From Acinetobacter sp. A47 (lineage in GTDB: Bacteria > Pseudomonadota > Gammaproteobacteria > Pseudomonadales > Moraxellaceae): a stretch of 64,000 nt of DNA. Under the pieces are notes generated by a model that did no database searches, was not told the DNA's origin, and was given only the letters and a program-made list of their open reading frames with translations. The translations under genes and the position numbers were made by a program. The stretch spans positions 155,902 through 219,901 of the forward strand of contig NZ_JSUS01000044.1 of assembly GCF_000805455.1 (NCBI RefSeq). Direction: 5' to 3'. This document shows, one piece after another, positions 44,701 through 55,188 of this stretch. Within the stretch, counting starts at the first letter, position 1. Each line of letters begins with the position of its first letter.

Positions 44701-45756
44701 TCACTCAGTTTTAGGAATGCCTGAGCGAATAACTTCCGAAAAATACTCACTACTTTGATTGGCCTGCTGTGCATACTGTTCGGCACGTGGGTTGATATGC
44801 GCCAGACGATACCACTCCTTTACACTATAATGCGGGTTAAGTGCCTTTAAGTCGTATAGGTAGTTGGGTAAATATCCTGAAGCCAGTAAGCGGTAGTCTT
44901 TCGGTAACTTTTTCGGATTGATGGCCTGCACCATATCAAATACCAGGGTTGTACAGTTACTGGTCAGGGTGTTATACCATCGGGCTTGGGCTCTTAGATC
45001 ATCGGCTTTATGCAGGTATTCGATAAACAAGGCTTTGCGCTCTGCGGCCGGCATTTTCACAGGAAACAGGTAAACCTGTTCGTGACGGATATTGCTGCGG
45101 GTATAGACAATATCTTTTTCGTCAGAAGCAACCAGGCTGAGCTCGTATTTACGGAAAAAACCGCCAATGGCAGAAAAGTCTTCGCCTTTTTCTTTGCGGA
45201 TTTCAATCGAAAACACCAAAGGCTTTTGATCGGCAAAATCAAAACTGACCAGTGTATGGGCAATCTGGGGGCCCATCCAGTAGGAGGTAATCACATTGAG
45301 GCCGGTGATCTTGTTCAGATCAATAGTACGGTCTTCCCAGCGTACGTCATAGGTTCCATCGCTATGCCAGTCAAAGTTACGGACTTTATGTAAGGTGACC
45401 AGATCACCTTGTCTGGTGTAACTGAGCTGTTCGGCAACTTCCGGATTCCAGTCACGATCCTGTCGGGCTTCCAGAGAAAAATACCAAAACAGTGAACAGG
45501 CAAAGGCAACGCAATAAATAACAATATCAGTACGCCGGCTGATGAGGTGACCACTGAAATATACACCCAGCAAACTCAGCGCAAACAGGCTCCACAGTAC
45601 AATGGTGACCCGGCTCAACACGCTGCCGAGCGGTTGCTGAATCCACAATGCAAGACAGAGCCAGACACTGGAAAGAACCACGAATAAGGTAAATAGACCG
45701 TGTAACAGTCCAGTCCCTAAAGCAATAAAAAACTCTCGTGATCCTATATTATGCAT
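44701..45756 (-). CDS. DUF4105 (Lnb-N-like) membrane protein
   Basis: A 351-residue protein with three N-terminal membrane helices (about 12-35, 47-68, 76-95). A DUF4105 domain follows: NFDWHSDGTYDVRWEDRTIDLNKITGLNVITSYWMGPQIAHTLVSFDF, and then WYNTLTSNCTTLVFDMVQ, where the Asn-Cys-Thr is a papain-like catalytic candidate. It lies 18 bp after folA, so thyA-folA-DUF4105 looks like one operon. Confidence 0.8.
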   Translation of the reverse strand: MHNIGSREFFIALGTGLLHGLFTLFVVLSSVWLCLALWIQQPLGSVLSRVTIVLWSLFALSLLGVYFSGHLISRRTDIVIYCVAFACSLFWYFSLEARQDRDWNPEVAEQLSYTRQGDLVTLHKVRNFDWHSDGTYDVRWEDRTIDLNKITGLNVITSYWMGPQIAHTLVSFDFADQKPLVFSIEIRKEKGEDFSAIGGFFRKYELSLVASDEKDIVYTRSNIRHEQVYLFPVKMPAAERKALFIEYLHKADDLRAQARWYNTLTSNCTTLVFDMVQAINPKKLPKDYRLLASGYLPNYLYDLKALNPHYSVKEWYRLAHINPRAEQYAQQANQSSEYFSEVIRSGIPKTE

Positions 45757-45774
45757 GGCCCGTGCGATCCATTA

Positions 45775-46284
45775 TTATTTTTGGTAGGTTGCAAACTCAA
45801 AAGCGATACCGGTTTTCTCATCGGTATGCGGTTCTAAGCTGATTTTACGAAAACCCTCAGGAATTTCTGGATAATGTGCATCACCTTGAACATCAAGCTC
45901 TACATGGGTTAACTCAAGACGATCGGCGATGGTCAGGGTTTGCTTAAAAATCTCTCCGCCTCCAATAATAAATAAAGACGTTTTTTCAGCCTGTTGTGCA
46001 TCTGTAAGTGCGCCGTTTAAAGCCTCTTCGATACTATGCGCGACCTTGACCCCGTCAAACTGCCAGGCCGGATCACGGGTAATCACCCAGTTGACCCGGT
46101 TGGGAAGGGCCCGGCCCATAGATTCAAGGGTTTTACGCCCCATGATCACAACACCGCCCTGGGTAATGGCTTTAAAGTGTTTCAGGTCGGCCGAGATATG
46201 CCAAGGTAAAGCATTGCCTTTGCCGATACAGTGATGTTTATCCATCGCCACTACGTGAACAATTTCAGTATTTTGCCATGTCAT
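45775..46284 (-). CDS. folA: Dihydrofolate reductase
   Basis: FolA, 169 residues, reduces dihydrofolate to tetrahydrofolate. Family N-terminus VHVVAMDKHHCIGKGNALPWHISADLKHFK, GGVVIMGRKTLESMG and FIIGGGEIFKQTL are present. It lies 22 bp after thyA, the enzyme that generates its substrate. Target of trimethoprim; no resistance call is attempted. Confidence 0.96.
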   Translation of the reverse strand: MTWQNTEIVHVVAMDKHHCIGKGNALPWHISADLKHFKAITQGGVVIMGRKTLESMGRALPNRVNWVITRDPAWQFDGVKVAHSIEEALNGALTDAQQAEKTSLFIIGGGEIFKQTLTIADRLELTHVELDVQGDAHYPEIPEGFRKISLEPHTDEKTGIAFEFATYQK

Positions 46285-46306
46285 TGCTATATTTTCTCTT
46301 CAGTCG

Positions 46307-47149
46307 TTAAACGGCGACAGGGGCTTTAATGGCTGGATGTGATTCATAGCCCACAATTTCAATATCTTCAAATTTAAAGTCGAAAATATCGGTGATCTCA
46401 GGATTCAGCCTTAATTGACATAAGGGTAACGGCTCTCGGGTGAGCTGTAATTTTGCCTGCTCAAAATGATTGGCATAGAGATGGGTATCCCCACCGGTCC
46501 AGACAAAGTCGCCGACCCCTAAACCGCAGACTTGCGCAATCATATGGGTCAGCAGGGCATAGCTGGCAATATTGAAGGGAACCCCTAAAAAGACATCGGC
46601 ACTGCGTTGGTATAGCTGGCAGGATAACTTGTTATCATGTACGAAGAACTGGAACAGGGTATGGCAAGGTGGCAAAGCAACCTGGCCGGCTTCATTCGGG
46701 TTCCAGCCAGACACGATCAAACGACGCGAGTTTGGATTGGTCTTGATCTCATTGACCAGCCATTTGATCTGGTCAAAGCCATCTTGCTGATAGCTGCCAT
46801 CTGCATTTTGGGTTGCGCCAAAGTTACGCCATTGGTGACCATAGACCGGCCCCAGTTCGCCTTCTGGACGACCAAAACGTGCGGTTTGTTCTGCCGTAGC
46901 CCATTCATCCCAGATCGTGACTTTATTGTCTTTTAGATATTGAACGTTGGTATCGCCCTTGAGGAACCAGAGCAACTCGATCACGATGGAACGAAAATGT
47001 ACTTTTTTGGTGGTCAATAAGGGAAAACCTTTGGAAAGATCAAAGCGCATCTGATGACCGAATACTGAACGTGTCCCTGTTCCTGTACGGTCACCTTTGT
47101 CGCCGCCATTGTCGAGGATATGTTGTAAAAGGTCTAAATATGTACGCAT
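46307..47149 (-). CDS. thyA: Thymidylate synthase
   Basis: ThyA, 280 residues, methylates dUMP to dTMP. The catalytic cysteine is in [44 protein letters not shown] and [19 protein letters not shown] are also family segments. The ATG at 47149 has AGGA six bases ahead; the in-frame ATG at 47155 is too close to it. Followed by folA and a DUF4105 gene. Confidence 0.97.
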   Translation of the reverse strand: MRTYLDLLQHILDNGGDKGDRTGTGTRSVFGHQMRFDLSKGFPLLTTKKVHFRSIVIELLWFLKGDTNVQYLKDNKVTIWDEWATAEQTARFGRPEGELGPVYGHQWRNFGATQNADGSYQQDGFDQIKWLVNEIKTNPNSRRLIVSGWNPNEAGQVALPPCHTLFQFFVHDNKLSCQLYQRSADVFLGVPFNIASYALLTHMIAQVCGLGVGDFVWTGGDTHLYANHFEQAKLQLTREPLPLCQLRLNPEITDIFDFKFEDIEIVGYESHPAIKAPVAV

Positions 47150-47371
47150 CGTCATTCCTATCGCAAATTTTGCTCGGGCTAATCTTATCAGATTTAGGTC
47201 ATAAATAATGATTCTATTTTGACACGACGAGACCCGGCCGATGCGAGTTGCTTTGCCATTTGCATATATTTTTTACTGCAAGTCCTGTCTGTATTTTATT
47301 ATTGGCGTCTATTCTTGCTTCTATTATAAATGGATAAGATTGTTAGCCGTTAAAAAACATAAGAGGAGCTT

Positions 47372-47650
47372 ATGCTGATGTTGAGTGAACAAGAAATCAA
47401 AAGCATGTCCGAGCAAGAATTTCTCTTAAAATACAGTGAAATTGATAATAAGGGTTCAAATTATGTATTCAATGCAATAGGGATCTTGGTGCTGGCTGCA
47501 ATTCTGTTGATTACCGGGATTTGGGCTGGGGACACTCTGGTCTATCTCGCTTTTGGCGTTCTGGGAGTAAGTGTTTTCTTTTATAAGCGAGGAATGAATT
47601 ATAAAAAGAAGGCTCTGGGCTTATGGCTGATGAGATATCCAAATCATTAA
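47372..47650 (+). CDS. Small membrane protein of unknown function
   Basis: A 92-residue protein with a charged N-terminus (SEQEIKSMSEQEFLLKYSEID) and two membrane helices (about 33-50 and 54-71). GAGGAG precedes the ATG. No family recognised. Confidence 0.65.
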   Translation: MLMLSEQEIKSMSEQEFLLKYSEIDNKGSNYVFNAIGILVLAAILLITGIWAGDTLVYLAFGVLGVSVFFYKRGMNYKKKALGLWLMRYPNH

Positions 47651-47754
47651 TTTTTTGTTTTAAGTAGCACTGGATGAGGTTTGAAAAGGGCAGGACGCTG
47701 CCGTTATAGAGCATGTCTAAGGTGCGGGATGAACGGGTTTGTTGTTAAATAAAA

Positions 47755-47783
47755 AAAGCGGATGAACTGTCATCCGCTTTTTT
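47755..47783. terminator. Terminator before xpt
   Basis: AAAGCGGATG-N6-CATCCGCTTT with flanking A and T runs, between convergent genes. Confidence 0.9.
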
Positions 47784-47796
47784 AGGCACTTTAATC

Positions 47797-48399
<603 letters not shown>

Positions 48400-48460
48400 T
48401 CAAGCAAAGGCATATTTTAAAAAGCATCAAAAAAAATGCAAGCCAAAATTGACCAGTTGC

Positions 48461-49165
48461 TTAGTTTGTTTTGCCCGAATAGCCTGTTAATAACAGTCCG
48501 TAAGAAGATTTTCCATCATTATGGGCCATTTTTACCGGCAGGTAATCAAGTTGTGGAGCTAACCAGAACACGGTATTGCGCTCAGGTTTGTCATGCTGCA
48601 TGACCACTTTGATGGTATTGAATGTGCCATAAGGTGTTTTTACACTTTCTGTACCTTGCTTGACAAAACGGCGCTCATCCAGACCTTTGGCATCAGCAAT
48701 CAGATACTTGCTCTTCAATGCATTGTTTTTCAAATCTTCTCGGATCTGCAATTCGGCATTAAGTTCATCCAGTGCGCCAGCCTGCCAGGCAAATGAACGT
48801 GCCTTGTCATCTTTCTTGGTATTTACAACCTTACTGCCCGGATTGAAGTTAATACTCATTGTATTGTTATGAATCAACACCTTGCTGCTACGGCTAAATT
48901 TTTGCGAATTAATCTTGTTGTTTGTAAAACTGAACTGGCTGGTCTCCGAGGCGGAAGCAAGTGCGGCAGCTTTGGCACTGAACTGGTAGGTCCAGTTATT
49001 GCCTTGCTGAGAGAGTGTACGTGTTGCAGAACCCAGATTTTTATTGTTGTAGCTAAATTGATAGCTGGCCTGAAAAGGTGCCATTGCCAATGCATGACTA
49101 GACAAGCTTGCACTTAGAAGGGCCGCAGAGGTCATACCTGCTACTTTCAGAAATTTCTTTGTCAT
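48461..49165 (-). CDS. DUF3108 secreted protein
   Basis: A 234-residue protein with a signal peptide (TSAALLSASLSSHALA) and a DUF3108 beta-rich domain: FQASYQFSYNNKNLGSATRTLSQQGNNWTYQFSAKA ... SVKTPYGTFNTIKVVMQHDKPERNTVFWLAPQLDYLPVKM. Periplasmic; role unknown. The roughly 195-bp gap upstream has no recognised element. Confidence 0.85.
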   Translation of the reverse strand: MTKKFLKVAGMTSAALLSASLSSHALAMAPFQASYQFSYNNKNLGSATRTLSQQGNNWTYQFSAKAAALASASETSQFSFTNNKINSQKFSRSSKVLIHNNTMSINFNPGSKVVNTKKDDKARSFAWQAGALDELNAELQIREDLKNNALKSKYLIADAKGLDERRFVKQGTESVKTPYGTFNTIKVVMQHDKPERNTVFWLAPQLDYLPVKMAHNDGKSSYGLLLTGYSGKTN

Positions 49166-49360
49166 AACATTCTATCCTTTGAGTGAACTTGAATTAAATC
49201 ACTCATTTATCATGTAGATTGTGATTATTATGCCTGCAGATTATGGAGAAAAGATCAGGCTTTTTACTAAGCGCTTGTTAATGTTTCGTATATATCATGA
49301 AGATGTGTATTTGAGTGACATGACACATAGATGTTTCATGTCACCAAAGTATCGGTCCAT

Positions 49361-50041
49361 TTATCTTGTTTGATCTTTCTGCTGAATCGGCGTGACTTGA
49401 GTATCTTCCAGTGCTTCCTCATCAAAGTCATCATCGTTCGAGGGCGATAATATGGCAGCCAGATTGACATTTCCCCAGACGATTAACTCTGCTGGACGGA
49501 CACGGGCGCGGTTTACATGTACTTTGCTCAGGGTTTCGATAATGCTGGCTTTCTTGCCAAGCCAGCGGTTCAGGTCCAGATAAAGTAAATCATCTTTGAC
49601 CTTGACGATTTCAAAGTGTTCCAGAATCTTGCCTAATGGATCTTCTTCACGAAATTTCTGGTAATACCAGATGGCCATATAAAAGCCCCATTTCTGAAAA
49701 ATATTCTTGAATTTTGCCTCAATGACCTGGGTGTTGCTGATCTGTTCAAACACCATCAGTTGAACATCCTGGTTCATTTCCATCTGGATCAGTTTTAAAT
49801 CGACTGACAGGGTAGTATATAAACCTTTCACATCCAGAGTTGTATACAGGCGTAACCAGCCATCATACAAATCGGCGTGCAGGTCTTTCATCATGTCGAC
49901 ATTTTCGGTGATATAACGTTCCATCGTGGCATTCACGAAAACCTGCGATAATGAAAATTCTCTTTCTTCTTCAATGAATTCTTCTGCTTTTTGGTAAACT
50001 TTACGTAGACGTTTAAAAACGGATGATATTAGCGTTTGCAT
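49361..50041 (-). CDS. Protein of unknown function
   Basis: A 226-residue soluble protein with no signal or membrane segment. The N-terminus is charged and helical (KRLRKVYQKAEEFIEEEREFSLSQVF), followed by alternating strand-like segments (LYDGWLRLYTTLDVKGLYTTLSVDLKLIQMEM) and an acidic tail (SNDDDFDEEALED). No family recognised. Divergent from the TonB-like gene. Confidence 0.7.
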   Translation of the reverse strand: MQTLISSVFKRLRKVYQKAEEFIEEEREFSLSQVFVNATMERYITENVDMMKDLHADLYDGWLRLYTTLDVKGLYTTLSVDLKLIQMEMNQDVQLMVFEQISNTQVIEAKFKNIFQKWGFYMAIWYYQKFREEDPLGKILEHFEIVKVKDDLLYLDLNRWLGKKASIIETLSKVHVNRARVRPAELIVWGNVNLAAILSPSNDDDFDEEALEDTQVTPIQQKDQTR

Positions 50042-50284
50042 AAAAGTTGTTCCAGAAAGTGAATTGATAGGTCATGCAATGCCACAATCTTTGTCTTAAC
50101 TAAAAAATAAAAATAAATTTCTGTCTTGCAGTGTAGCAAAATTAATTGCTACATTTTCATAAAATGCTGGTATGGAAACACTGTAACTATAAGTGGATCA
50201 CATTTTTGTAAAATTTTGAATATTGTTTTGGTTTTTATACGGTTATTGCCGTTGGGGATGGGACATTTTTGTCACTTGACTAAC

Positions 50285-51172
50285 ATGTGGAATAAAATAA
50301 ATTTTCGTTCAGCGCTATCTCCTTGGTGGTGGCAAGACCCGGTTTTTGCAGGCGCGGTTGTTTTGGCGACACTACTGCATGGGGCTGTGCTGGCTGTGCA
50401 TTTTACCATGCCCTCTCCGGCAGATACCTCAACCAAAGAAATCGCTGTTTCTGTACGTCCAAGTACAGATAAAGTCAAAGACGCTGATTTTCTGGCTCAG
50501 GCCGATCAACAGGGTTCAGGTGATTTCCGTCAAGCGCACCGTATGTCTAGTGATATGCCTGCTCCCATGCAGGCAGATGCCACTACGGGCGAAGCTGCGC
50601 TGGAAAGTCTGGAAAAAATTCAGCAGCAGCGTGAGCTCAAATTTGAAGAAAAAGTATTAATGACGGTGTTAAGCTGGCAAAAGCAGGCAGAGCAGAGCGA
50701 ACGTAAAAAAACACTTGAAGAGCTGCAAAGCCAGTTTCAGGCCAAGGCTGCCATGGTCGCCAGTCTGGAAGCCCAATATTTACAGCGACAGCAAAATTTT
50801 AGCCGCAAACAACGTATTAAAACTGTCGATGGCATTCAGGCCAAACAGGATGCATCCGCAGCCTATCTGGATAAGTTCCGTCAAAAAGTCGAGCTATATG
50901 GCAACCGTTATTATCCGGATGAAGCCAAACAGCAACGGTTAGCCGGAGAAGTGCGTTTAATGGTGATTTTGAATGCTGAGGGCGGAATCCGGGCGATTCG
51001 TCTCATTGAAAGTTCTGGTCATGCCATTCTGGATGAAGCGGCCAAGGCATCGGTACGCCGTGGTGCGCCGTTTGGTGCCTTTGATGCAGCGATGAAAAAG
51101 GATATTTCTGAACTCAGGATTATCCGGACCTGGCGTTTTGATCCGGTCGATGCAGAGTTTGAAGTGCACTAA
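50285..51172 (+). CDS. Second TonB-like energy transducer
   Basis: About 295 residues. N-terminal membrane helix (VFAGAVVLATLLHGAVLAVHF), a charged coiled-coil middle (about 110-195) rather than a Pro-rich span, and a C-terminal TonB fold (LAGEVRLMVILNAEGGIRAIRLIESSGHAILDEAAKASVRRGAPFGAF ... IIRTWRF). No exbB/exbD neighbours, so it may use those at 42.4 kb or serve another envelope role. Start uncertain: ATG 50285 or 50258, both with weak ribosome sites. Confidence 0.8.
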   Translation: MWNKINFRSALSPWWWQDPVFAGAVVLATLLHGAVLAVHFTMPSPADTSTKEIAVSVRPSTDKVKDADFLAQADQQGSGDFRQAHRMSSDMPAPMQADATTGEAALESLEKIQQQRELKFEEKVLMTVLSWQKQAEQSERKKTLEELQSQFQAKAAMVASLEAQYLQRQQNFSRKQRIKTVDGIQAKQDASAAYLDKFRQKVELYGNRYYPDEAKQQRLAGEVRLMVILNAEGGIRAIRLIESSGHAILDEAAKASVRRGAPFGAFDAAMKKDISELRIIRTWRFDPVDAEFEVH

Positions 51173-51314
51173 AAACGTCGCTTCAAGCCAAAATTCACTG
51201 TTCAATCAAATCAGATGAGCCTATAGGCCTTCGGTTTTATCTCTCTTCCAGACATCAAAAATTGGCTTTTTGCATACCATTTTTTGATCGGGGTGTGGAT
51301 AAGTCTGCTGTTAT

Positions 51315-51614
51315 TCACATGTCATGCTGGCTGGAATAGGCACGTTCAAGCTGGCAGATTTCCACACTAAAGTTCCGGTACCAGTGCTCTTTACCCAAGC
51401 GCTGGGCCAGCTGATGCTCGGCATCTTGCTGCCAGCGTTGAATATCTTCAAGGCTATGCCAGTAGGACAGGGCAATTTCAAAACCATTTTCACTGCATGC
51501 TTCAAACCTGACACAGTTAAACTGGCTCAAGGCTTTATGTCTGAGCTTCTGCGCCATGTCTGAATAAGTTGCATCAAGTGCTTTGATGCTGGCCTTAAAG
51601 ATAACAATATACAT
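51315..51614 (-). CDS. Antibiotic biosynthesis monooxygenase (ABM)-fold protein
   Basis: A 99-residue ferredoxin-like ABM domain protein: YIVIFKASIKALDATYSDMAQKLRHKALSQFNCVRFEAC and EIALSYWHSLEDIQRWQQDAEHQLAQRLGKEHWY. Many relatives are small oxygenases or heme-related; function here unknown. It starts 11 bp after the ybeY stop and seems to be the last gene of the miaB-phoH-ybeY transcript, where other bacteria often have corC/ybeX. Confidence 0.8.
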   Translation of the reverse strand: MYIVIFKASIKALDATYSDMAQKLRHKALSQFNCVRFEACSENGFEIALSYWHSLEDIQRWQQDAEHQLAQRLGKEHWYRNFSVEICQLERAYSSQHDM

Positions 51615-51625
51615 GGGAGCCTGAA

Positions 51626-52111
51626 TCAGCTTTCATCGGCCTGATAAGGATTGGCAATTCCCAGTTTTTTCAGGATTTCGATCTCCAAAGCTTCCATCTC
51701 TTCAGCTTCGGCTTCACTGGTTTCGTGATCGTAGCCAAGTAAATGTAAAACGCCGTGAACCAGTAAGTGAGTAAAATGATCCGCAGCTGACTTTTGCTGT
51801 TCGGCAGCTTCCTGTAAAACCACCGGGATACAGATCACCAGGTCACCTAGGGGTTCTGCATCGAGCAAGCTGAGCATTTCCTCTGGAATATCACTCGGAA
51901 AAGACAGCACATTGGTCGGTTTGTCTTTTTCACGATATTGCAAATTGAGTTCATGGCTTTCTGCCAGATCGACACAGGCAATCCCGATTTCACAATTGAC
52001 ATCGAAACCGACATGACGCAGGGCCGTTTCGATATTTTTTTTGATCTGTCCACGTTTTAGTGGCAGTTCAGCAGCTTGAAAGTCTTGTTGAAGACTTAAA
52101 TTGATTTTCAA
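51626..52111 (-). CDS. ybeY: Endoribonuclease YbeY
   Basis: YbeY, 161 residues, is a zinc RNase of 16S rRNA maturation and ribosome quality control. The motif [16 protein letters not shown] carries the three zinc-binding histidines. Normal length. phoH lies about 300 bp upstream on the same strand, separated by a hairpin-rich region instead of the usual few bases. Confidence 0.95.
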   Translation of the reverse strand: MKINLSLQQDFQAAELPLKRGQIKKNIETALRHVGFDVNCEIGIACVDLAESHELNLQYREKDKPTNVLSFPSDIPEEMLSLLDAEPLGDLVICIPVVLQEAAEQQKSAADHFTHLLVHGVLHLLGYDHETSEAEAEEMEALEIEILKKLGIANPYQADES

Positions 52112-52182
52112 AATAGATCCTTAGATATAAATTACATTTACACGCTTAGATAGAGTCCAAGAAATATAGGTCAAGATCATGG

Positions 52183-52365
52183 TGGCAGCTTGCCATTTCT
52201 TATCCATTTACGGGATAAGCCTGCGGCATGGCCTGCTTATGCGTTCACAAAAGCAGGCAAAACCTGAGTTTAGATCATCGTAACGTGAGAGCCGCATCCT
52301 GCATTCATAGCCCAGCGGCTGATCTTGTGCTGAGACCAAACATTACTTGGTTTGGCTTTGCTCAG
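52183..52365 (-). ncRNA. Hairpin-rich spacer, candidate structured RNA
   Basis: Five inverted repeats lie in under 200 nt between phoH and ybeY: TGGCA-N3-TGCCA (52183-52195), CTTATCC-N7-GGATAAG (52199-52219), GCCTGCTT-N12-AAGCAGGC (52231-52258), AGCCGC-N19-GCGGCT (52290-52320, closed by GATC pairs outside), and CTGAG-CCAAAC / GTTTGG-CTCAG (52330-52365). No T-run follows and no coding frame is convincing. Could be a leader of ybeY, an independent RNA or a small palindromic element. The strand follows the operon. Confidence 0.5.
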
Positions 52366-52408
52366 ATTGCCAATGACGGCTCCGGGAAATGAATCAGGTT
52401 CAGCTTAT

Positions 52409-53482
52409 TTAATGCTGAGCATCAGCTTTCTCATCATTTTCTGCAATCAGTGCTTCCTGTCTGGCTTTACGTTCGGCACGGGCCTCGGCAGACAGGCGTT
52501 GCTGTTCGCTGTCCCAACCTTCATACGCTTCAACAATTTTTTGTACCAGTTGATGGCGTACCACATCACGTGAATGGAAACGGGTGATATGAATTTCATG
52601 CACATTTTCAAGTACACGTAAGGCATGGGCCAGACCTGATTGCTGACCACGGGGCAGGTCAACCTGAGTCACGTCACCAGTAATTACGGCACGCGAGCCA
52701 AAACCTAAACGGGTCAGGAACATTTTCATCTGCTCAGGGGTGGTATTTTGTGCTTCATCCAGAATCACGAAAGAGTGGTTCAGGGTGCGTCCACGCATGT
52801 AGGCCAGGGGAGCCACTTCAATCACCTGACGTTCAATCAGTTTGGCAACTTTTTCAAAACCCAGCATTTCATACAGGGCATCGTAAAGCGGGCGCAAGTA
52901 AGGATCGATTTTCTGGGTGAGATCGCCCGGTAAAAAACCAAGTTTTTCACCTGCTTCAACTGCCGGACGGACCAGCAGAATGCGCTGGATTTCATTGCGT
53001 TCCAGCATATCAACCGCAGCAGCAACAGCCAGATAGGTTTTACCTGTTCCTGCCGGGCCGATACCAAAGGAGATGTCGCTTTGCAGAATACGTTGGACGT
53101 AGCGTTTTTGATTGGCACCACGCGGGTTGATGCGTCCCTTGCGCGTCTGCAACCAGACACTGTCAAGGCCAGTATGCTCCTGTTCTGAATCATCTATCAG
53201 TTCACGGTCAGTTTGTGAACCCTGAATCATCAGGTGCAGGATGTCCGCGCTGATTTGAGAGGAAATTTCTGATTCTTGATAGAGCCGTTGCAATAGTGCT
53301 TCGGCTCGTTCGACCGCTTCTATATCACCATCGAGATAAAAAGCATCGCCACGGTGAGTAATTTTGACATCTAAACGTTGTTCGATTTGTTTTAAATGCC
53401 CGTTATACGCACCGAGCATGCTTTTTAAACGTTCCAGTGAAATCTCAGGGAACGTTACTGTACGTCGAATCGCTGCAGTCAA
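52409..53482 (-). CDS. ybeZ: PhoH-like ATPase YbeZ
   Basis: A 357-residue PhoH/YbeZ protein. Walker A is GPAGTGKTYLA (about residues 142-152), Walker B is FVILDEAQNTTPEQM. A short KH-like N-terminal region (about 1-80) precedes the ATPase. It partners YbeY in RNA processing in other bacteria. TTG start at 53482 with AGGG six bases ahead. It begins 39 bp after the miaB stop. Confidence 0.92.
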   Translation of the reverse strand: MTAAIRRTVTFPEISLERLKSMLGAYNGHLKQIEQRLDVKITHRGDAFYLDGDIEAVERAEALLQRLYQESEISSQISADILHLMIQGSQTDRELIDDSEQEHTGLDSVWLQTRKGRINPRGANQKRYVQRILQSDISFGIGPAGTGKTYLAVAAAVDMLERNEIQRILLVRPAVEAGEKLGFLPGDLTQKIDPYLRPLYDALYEMLGFEKVAKLIERQVIEVAPLAYMRGRTLNHSFVILDEAQNTTPEQMKMFLTRLGFGSRAVITGDVTQVDLPRGQQSGLAHALRVLENVHEIHITRFHSRDVVRHQLVQKIVEAYEGWDSEQQRLSAEARAERKARQEALIAENDEKADAQH

Positions 53483-53521
53483 GAGAAACCCTTTTTGTTG
53501 ACTTGTAAGAATACCCTTACA

Positions 53522-54973
53522 TTACGCCACGTCAGGTTCAAGATTCAAGAGCTCGCCATAAACTAAATTTAAAGTTTTGATTTCAGTAATCTCGATCTCT
53601 GCGAAACGGCCAACCCATGCGGCATCACCGATAAAGGTCACCAAACGGGTATTATCTGCCGTACCGACCAGAATATTCGGGTCTTTATCTGACACTTTCT
53701 CGATCAGCACACGCTCGATTTTACCCAGCATGGCATCGGTTTTATTGATGCTTGACTGCTTGATGACTTCCTGTACCTGCGCAAGGCGGTCTTTTTTCAC
53801 CTGTTCAGGCGTGTCATCAGGCAGGTCTGATGCTGGCGTCCCCGGACGTTTTGAATAGACAAAGCTATAAGAATGATCAAAATCCAGATCTTTAATGAAC
53901 TGTAGCGTTTCTGCAAAGTGTTCATCCGTTTCGCCCGGGAAACCAATAATGAAGTCGCTGGATAAATGCATATCCGGGCGCACCTTACGCAATTTGGCAA
54001 TCCTGTCGATATAGACATCAATCGTGTGATTACGTTTCATGGCTTGCAATACATTGTTTGAACCGCTTTGCACAGGCAGGTGCAAATGTGAAACCATTTG
54101 TGGCAGGTCACGATAGCACTGGATCAGTTCATCGGAAAACTCAAGCGGGTGAGAGGTGGTATAGCGTAAACGTCCAATTCCTGGGATTTCTGCAACCAGA
54201 CGCAATAATTCAGGGAAGGTACAAATGCCGCCTTCAAAAGTTTCGCCCCGATAGCCATTGACGTTTTGCCCCAGCAGGCTGATTTCACGTACGCCTTTTT
54301 CAGCCAGACCTGCAATTTCAGCCAGCACGTCATCGAGAGGACGGGAGACTTCTTCGCCACGGGTATATGGAACGACACAGAACGAACAATACTTTGAACA
54401 GCCTTCCATGATAGACACGAATGCCTTGAAGCCTTCAACGCGTGGTTCTGGCAAGAAGTCGAATTTCTCGATATCCGGGAATGAAATATCAACCAGCTTG
54501 ATTTTTTCTTTCTTTGGCTTTTCCACCTGTGCCTGATGCTGATCCAGCATTTGTGGCAAACGGTGCAAGGTTTGCGGGCCAAAGACCATATCGACATAAG
54601 GTGCACGTTTCTGGATATTGTCACCTTCTTGAGAGGCAACACAACCGCCGACCCCGATCACCAGATCCGGATTCTGTTCTTTGAGCTTGCGCCAGCGACC
54701 TAGGCCACTGAATACTTTTTCCTGCGCCTTCTCTCGAATCGAACAGGTATTCATCAGCAGGATGTCTGCTTCGTTGGGATTGTCGGTGAGCACATAACCA
54801 TGTGAATCACCTAACAGGTCTGCCATACGATGACTGTCATACTCATTCATCTGACACCCTTGAGTTTCAATATATAATTTTTTGATTGAAACATCAGCGG
54901 TGTGCATTGGCTGGTTAACAGTGTTTTCTGAGGCAGCTTTTACAGCACTAGGAGTGAATGTTTGAACCGTCAT
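53522..54973 (-). CDS. miaB: tRNA-2-methylthio-N6-dimethylallyladenosine synthase
   Basis: MiaB, 483 residues, thiomethylates i6A37 in tRNA. N-terminal cluster cysteines are in [21 protein letters not shown] and GGCVASQEG. The radical-SAM motif is [18 protein letters not shown]-terminal TRAM-like domain ends the protein. AGGAG precedes the ATG. First gene of miaB-phoH-ybeY-ABM. Confidence 0.97.
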   Translation of the reverse strand: MTVQTFTPSAVKAASENTVNQPMHTADVSIKKLYIETQGCQMNEYDSHRMADLLGDSHGYVLTDNPNEADILLMNTCSIREKAQEKVFSGLGRWRKLKEQNPDLVIGVGGCVASQEGDNIQKRAPYVDMVFGPQTLHRLPQMLDQHQAQVEKPKKEKIKLVDISFPDIEKFDFLPEPRVEGFKAFVSIMEGCSKYCSFCVVPYTRGEEVSRPLDDVLAEIAGLAEKGVREISLLGQNVNGYRGETFEGGICTFPELLRLVAEIPGIGRLRYTTSHPLEFSDELIQCYRDLPQMVSHLHLPVQSGSNNVLQAMKRNHTIDVYIDRIAKLRKVRPDMHLSSDFIIGFPGETDEHFAETLQFIKDLDFDHSYSFVYSKRPGTPASDLPDDTPEQVKKDRLAQVQEVIKQSSINKTDAMLGKIERVLIEKVSDKDPNILVGTADNTRLVTFIGDAAWVGRFAEIEITEIKTLNLVYGELLNLEPDVA

Positions 54974-55188
54974 GCAGGCTCCTAAACAAGGTGGATTTAA
55001 ATAAACCGCGAATTATAGCAGCATTTTCAGTTGTGCGCAGAGAATAAAAAACTGACAAAAATGGACAGTTTGTGAATAAAATTGTGTGAATTTTAATGAA
55101 TATGAATCAGTAATTTACATAACACAACAATAGTGAGAAGCTAGACTTATTACACTATGATAGCAGGCAAAATTGGGCACAGATATTG

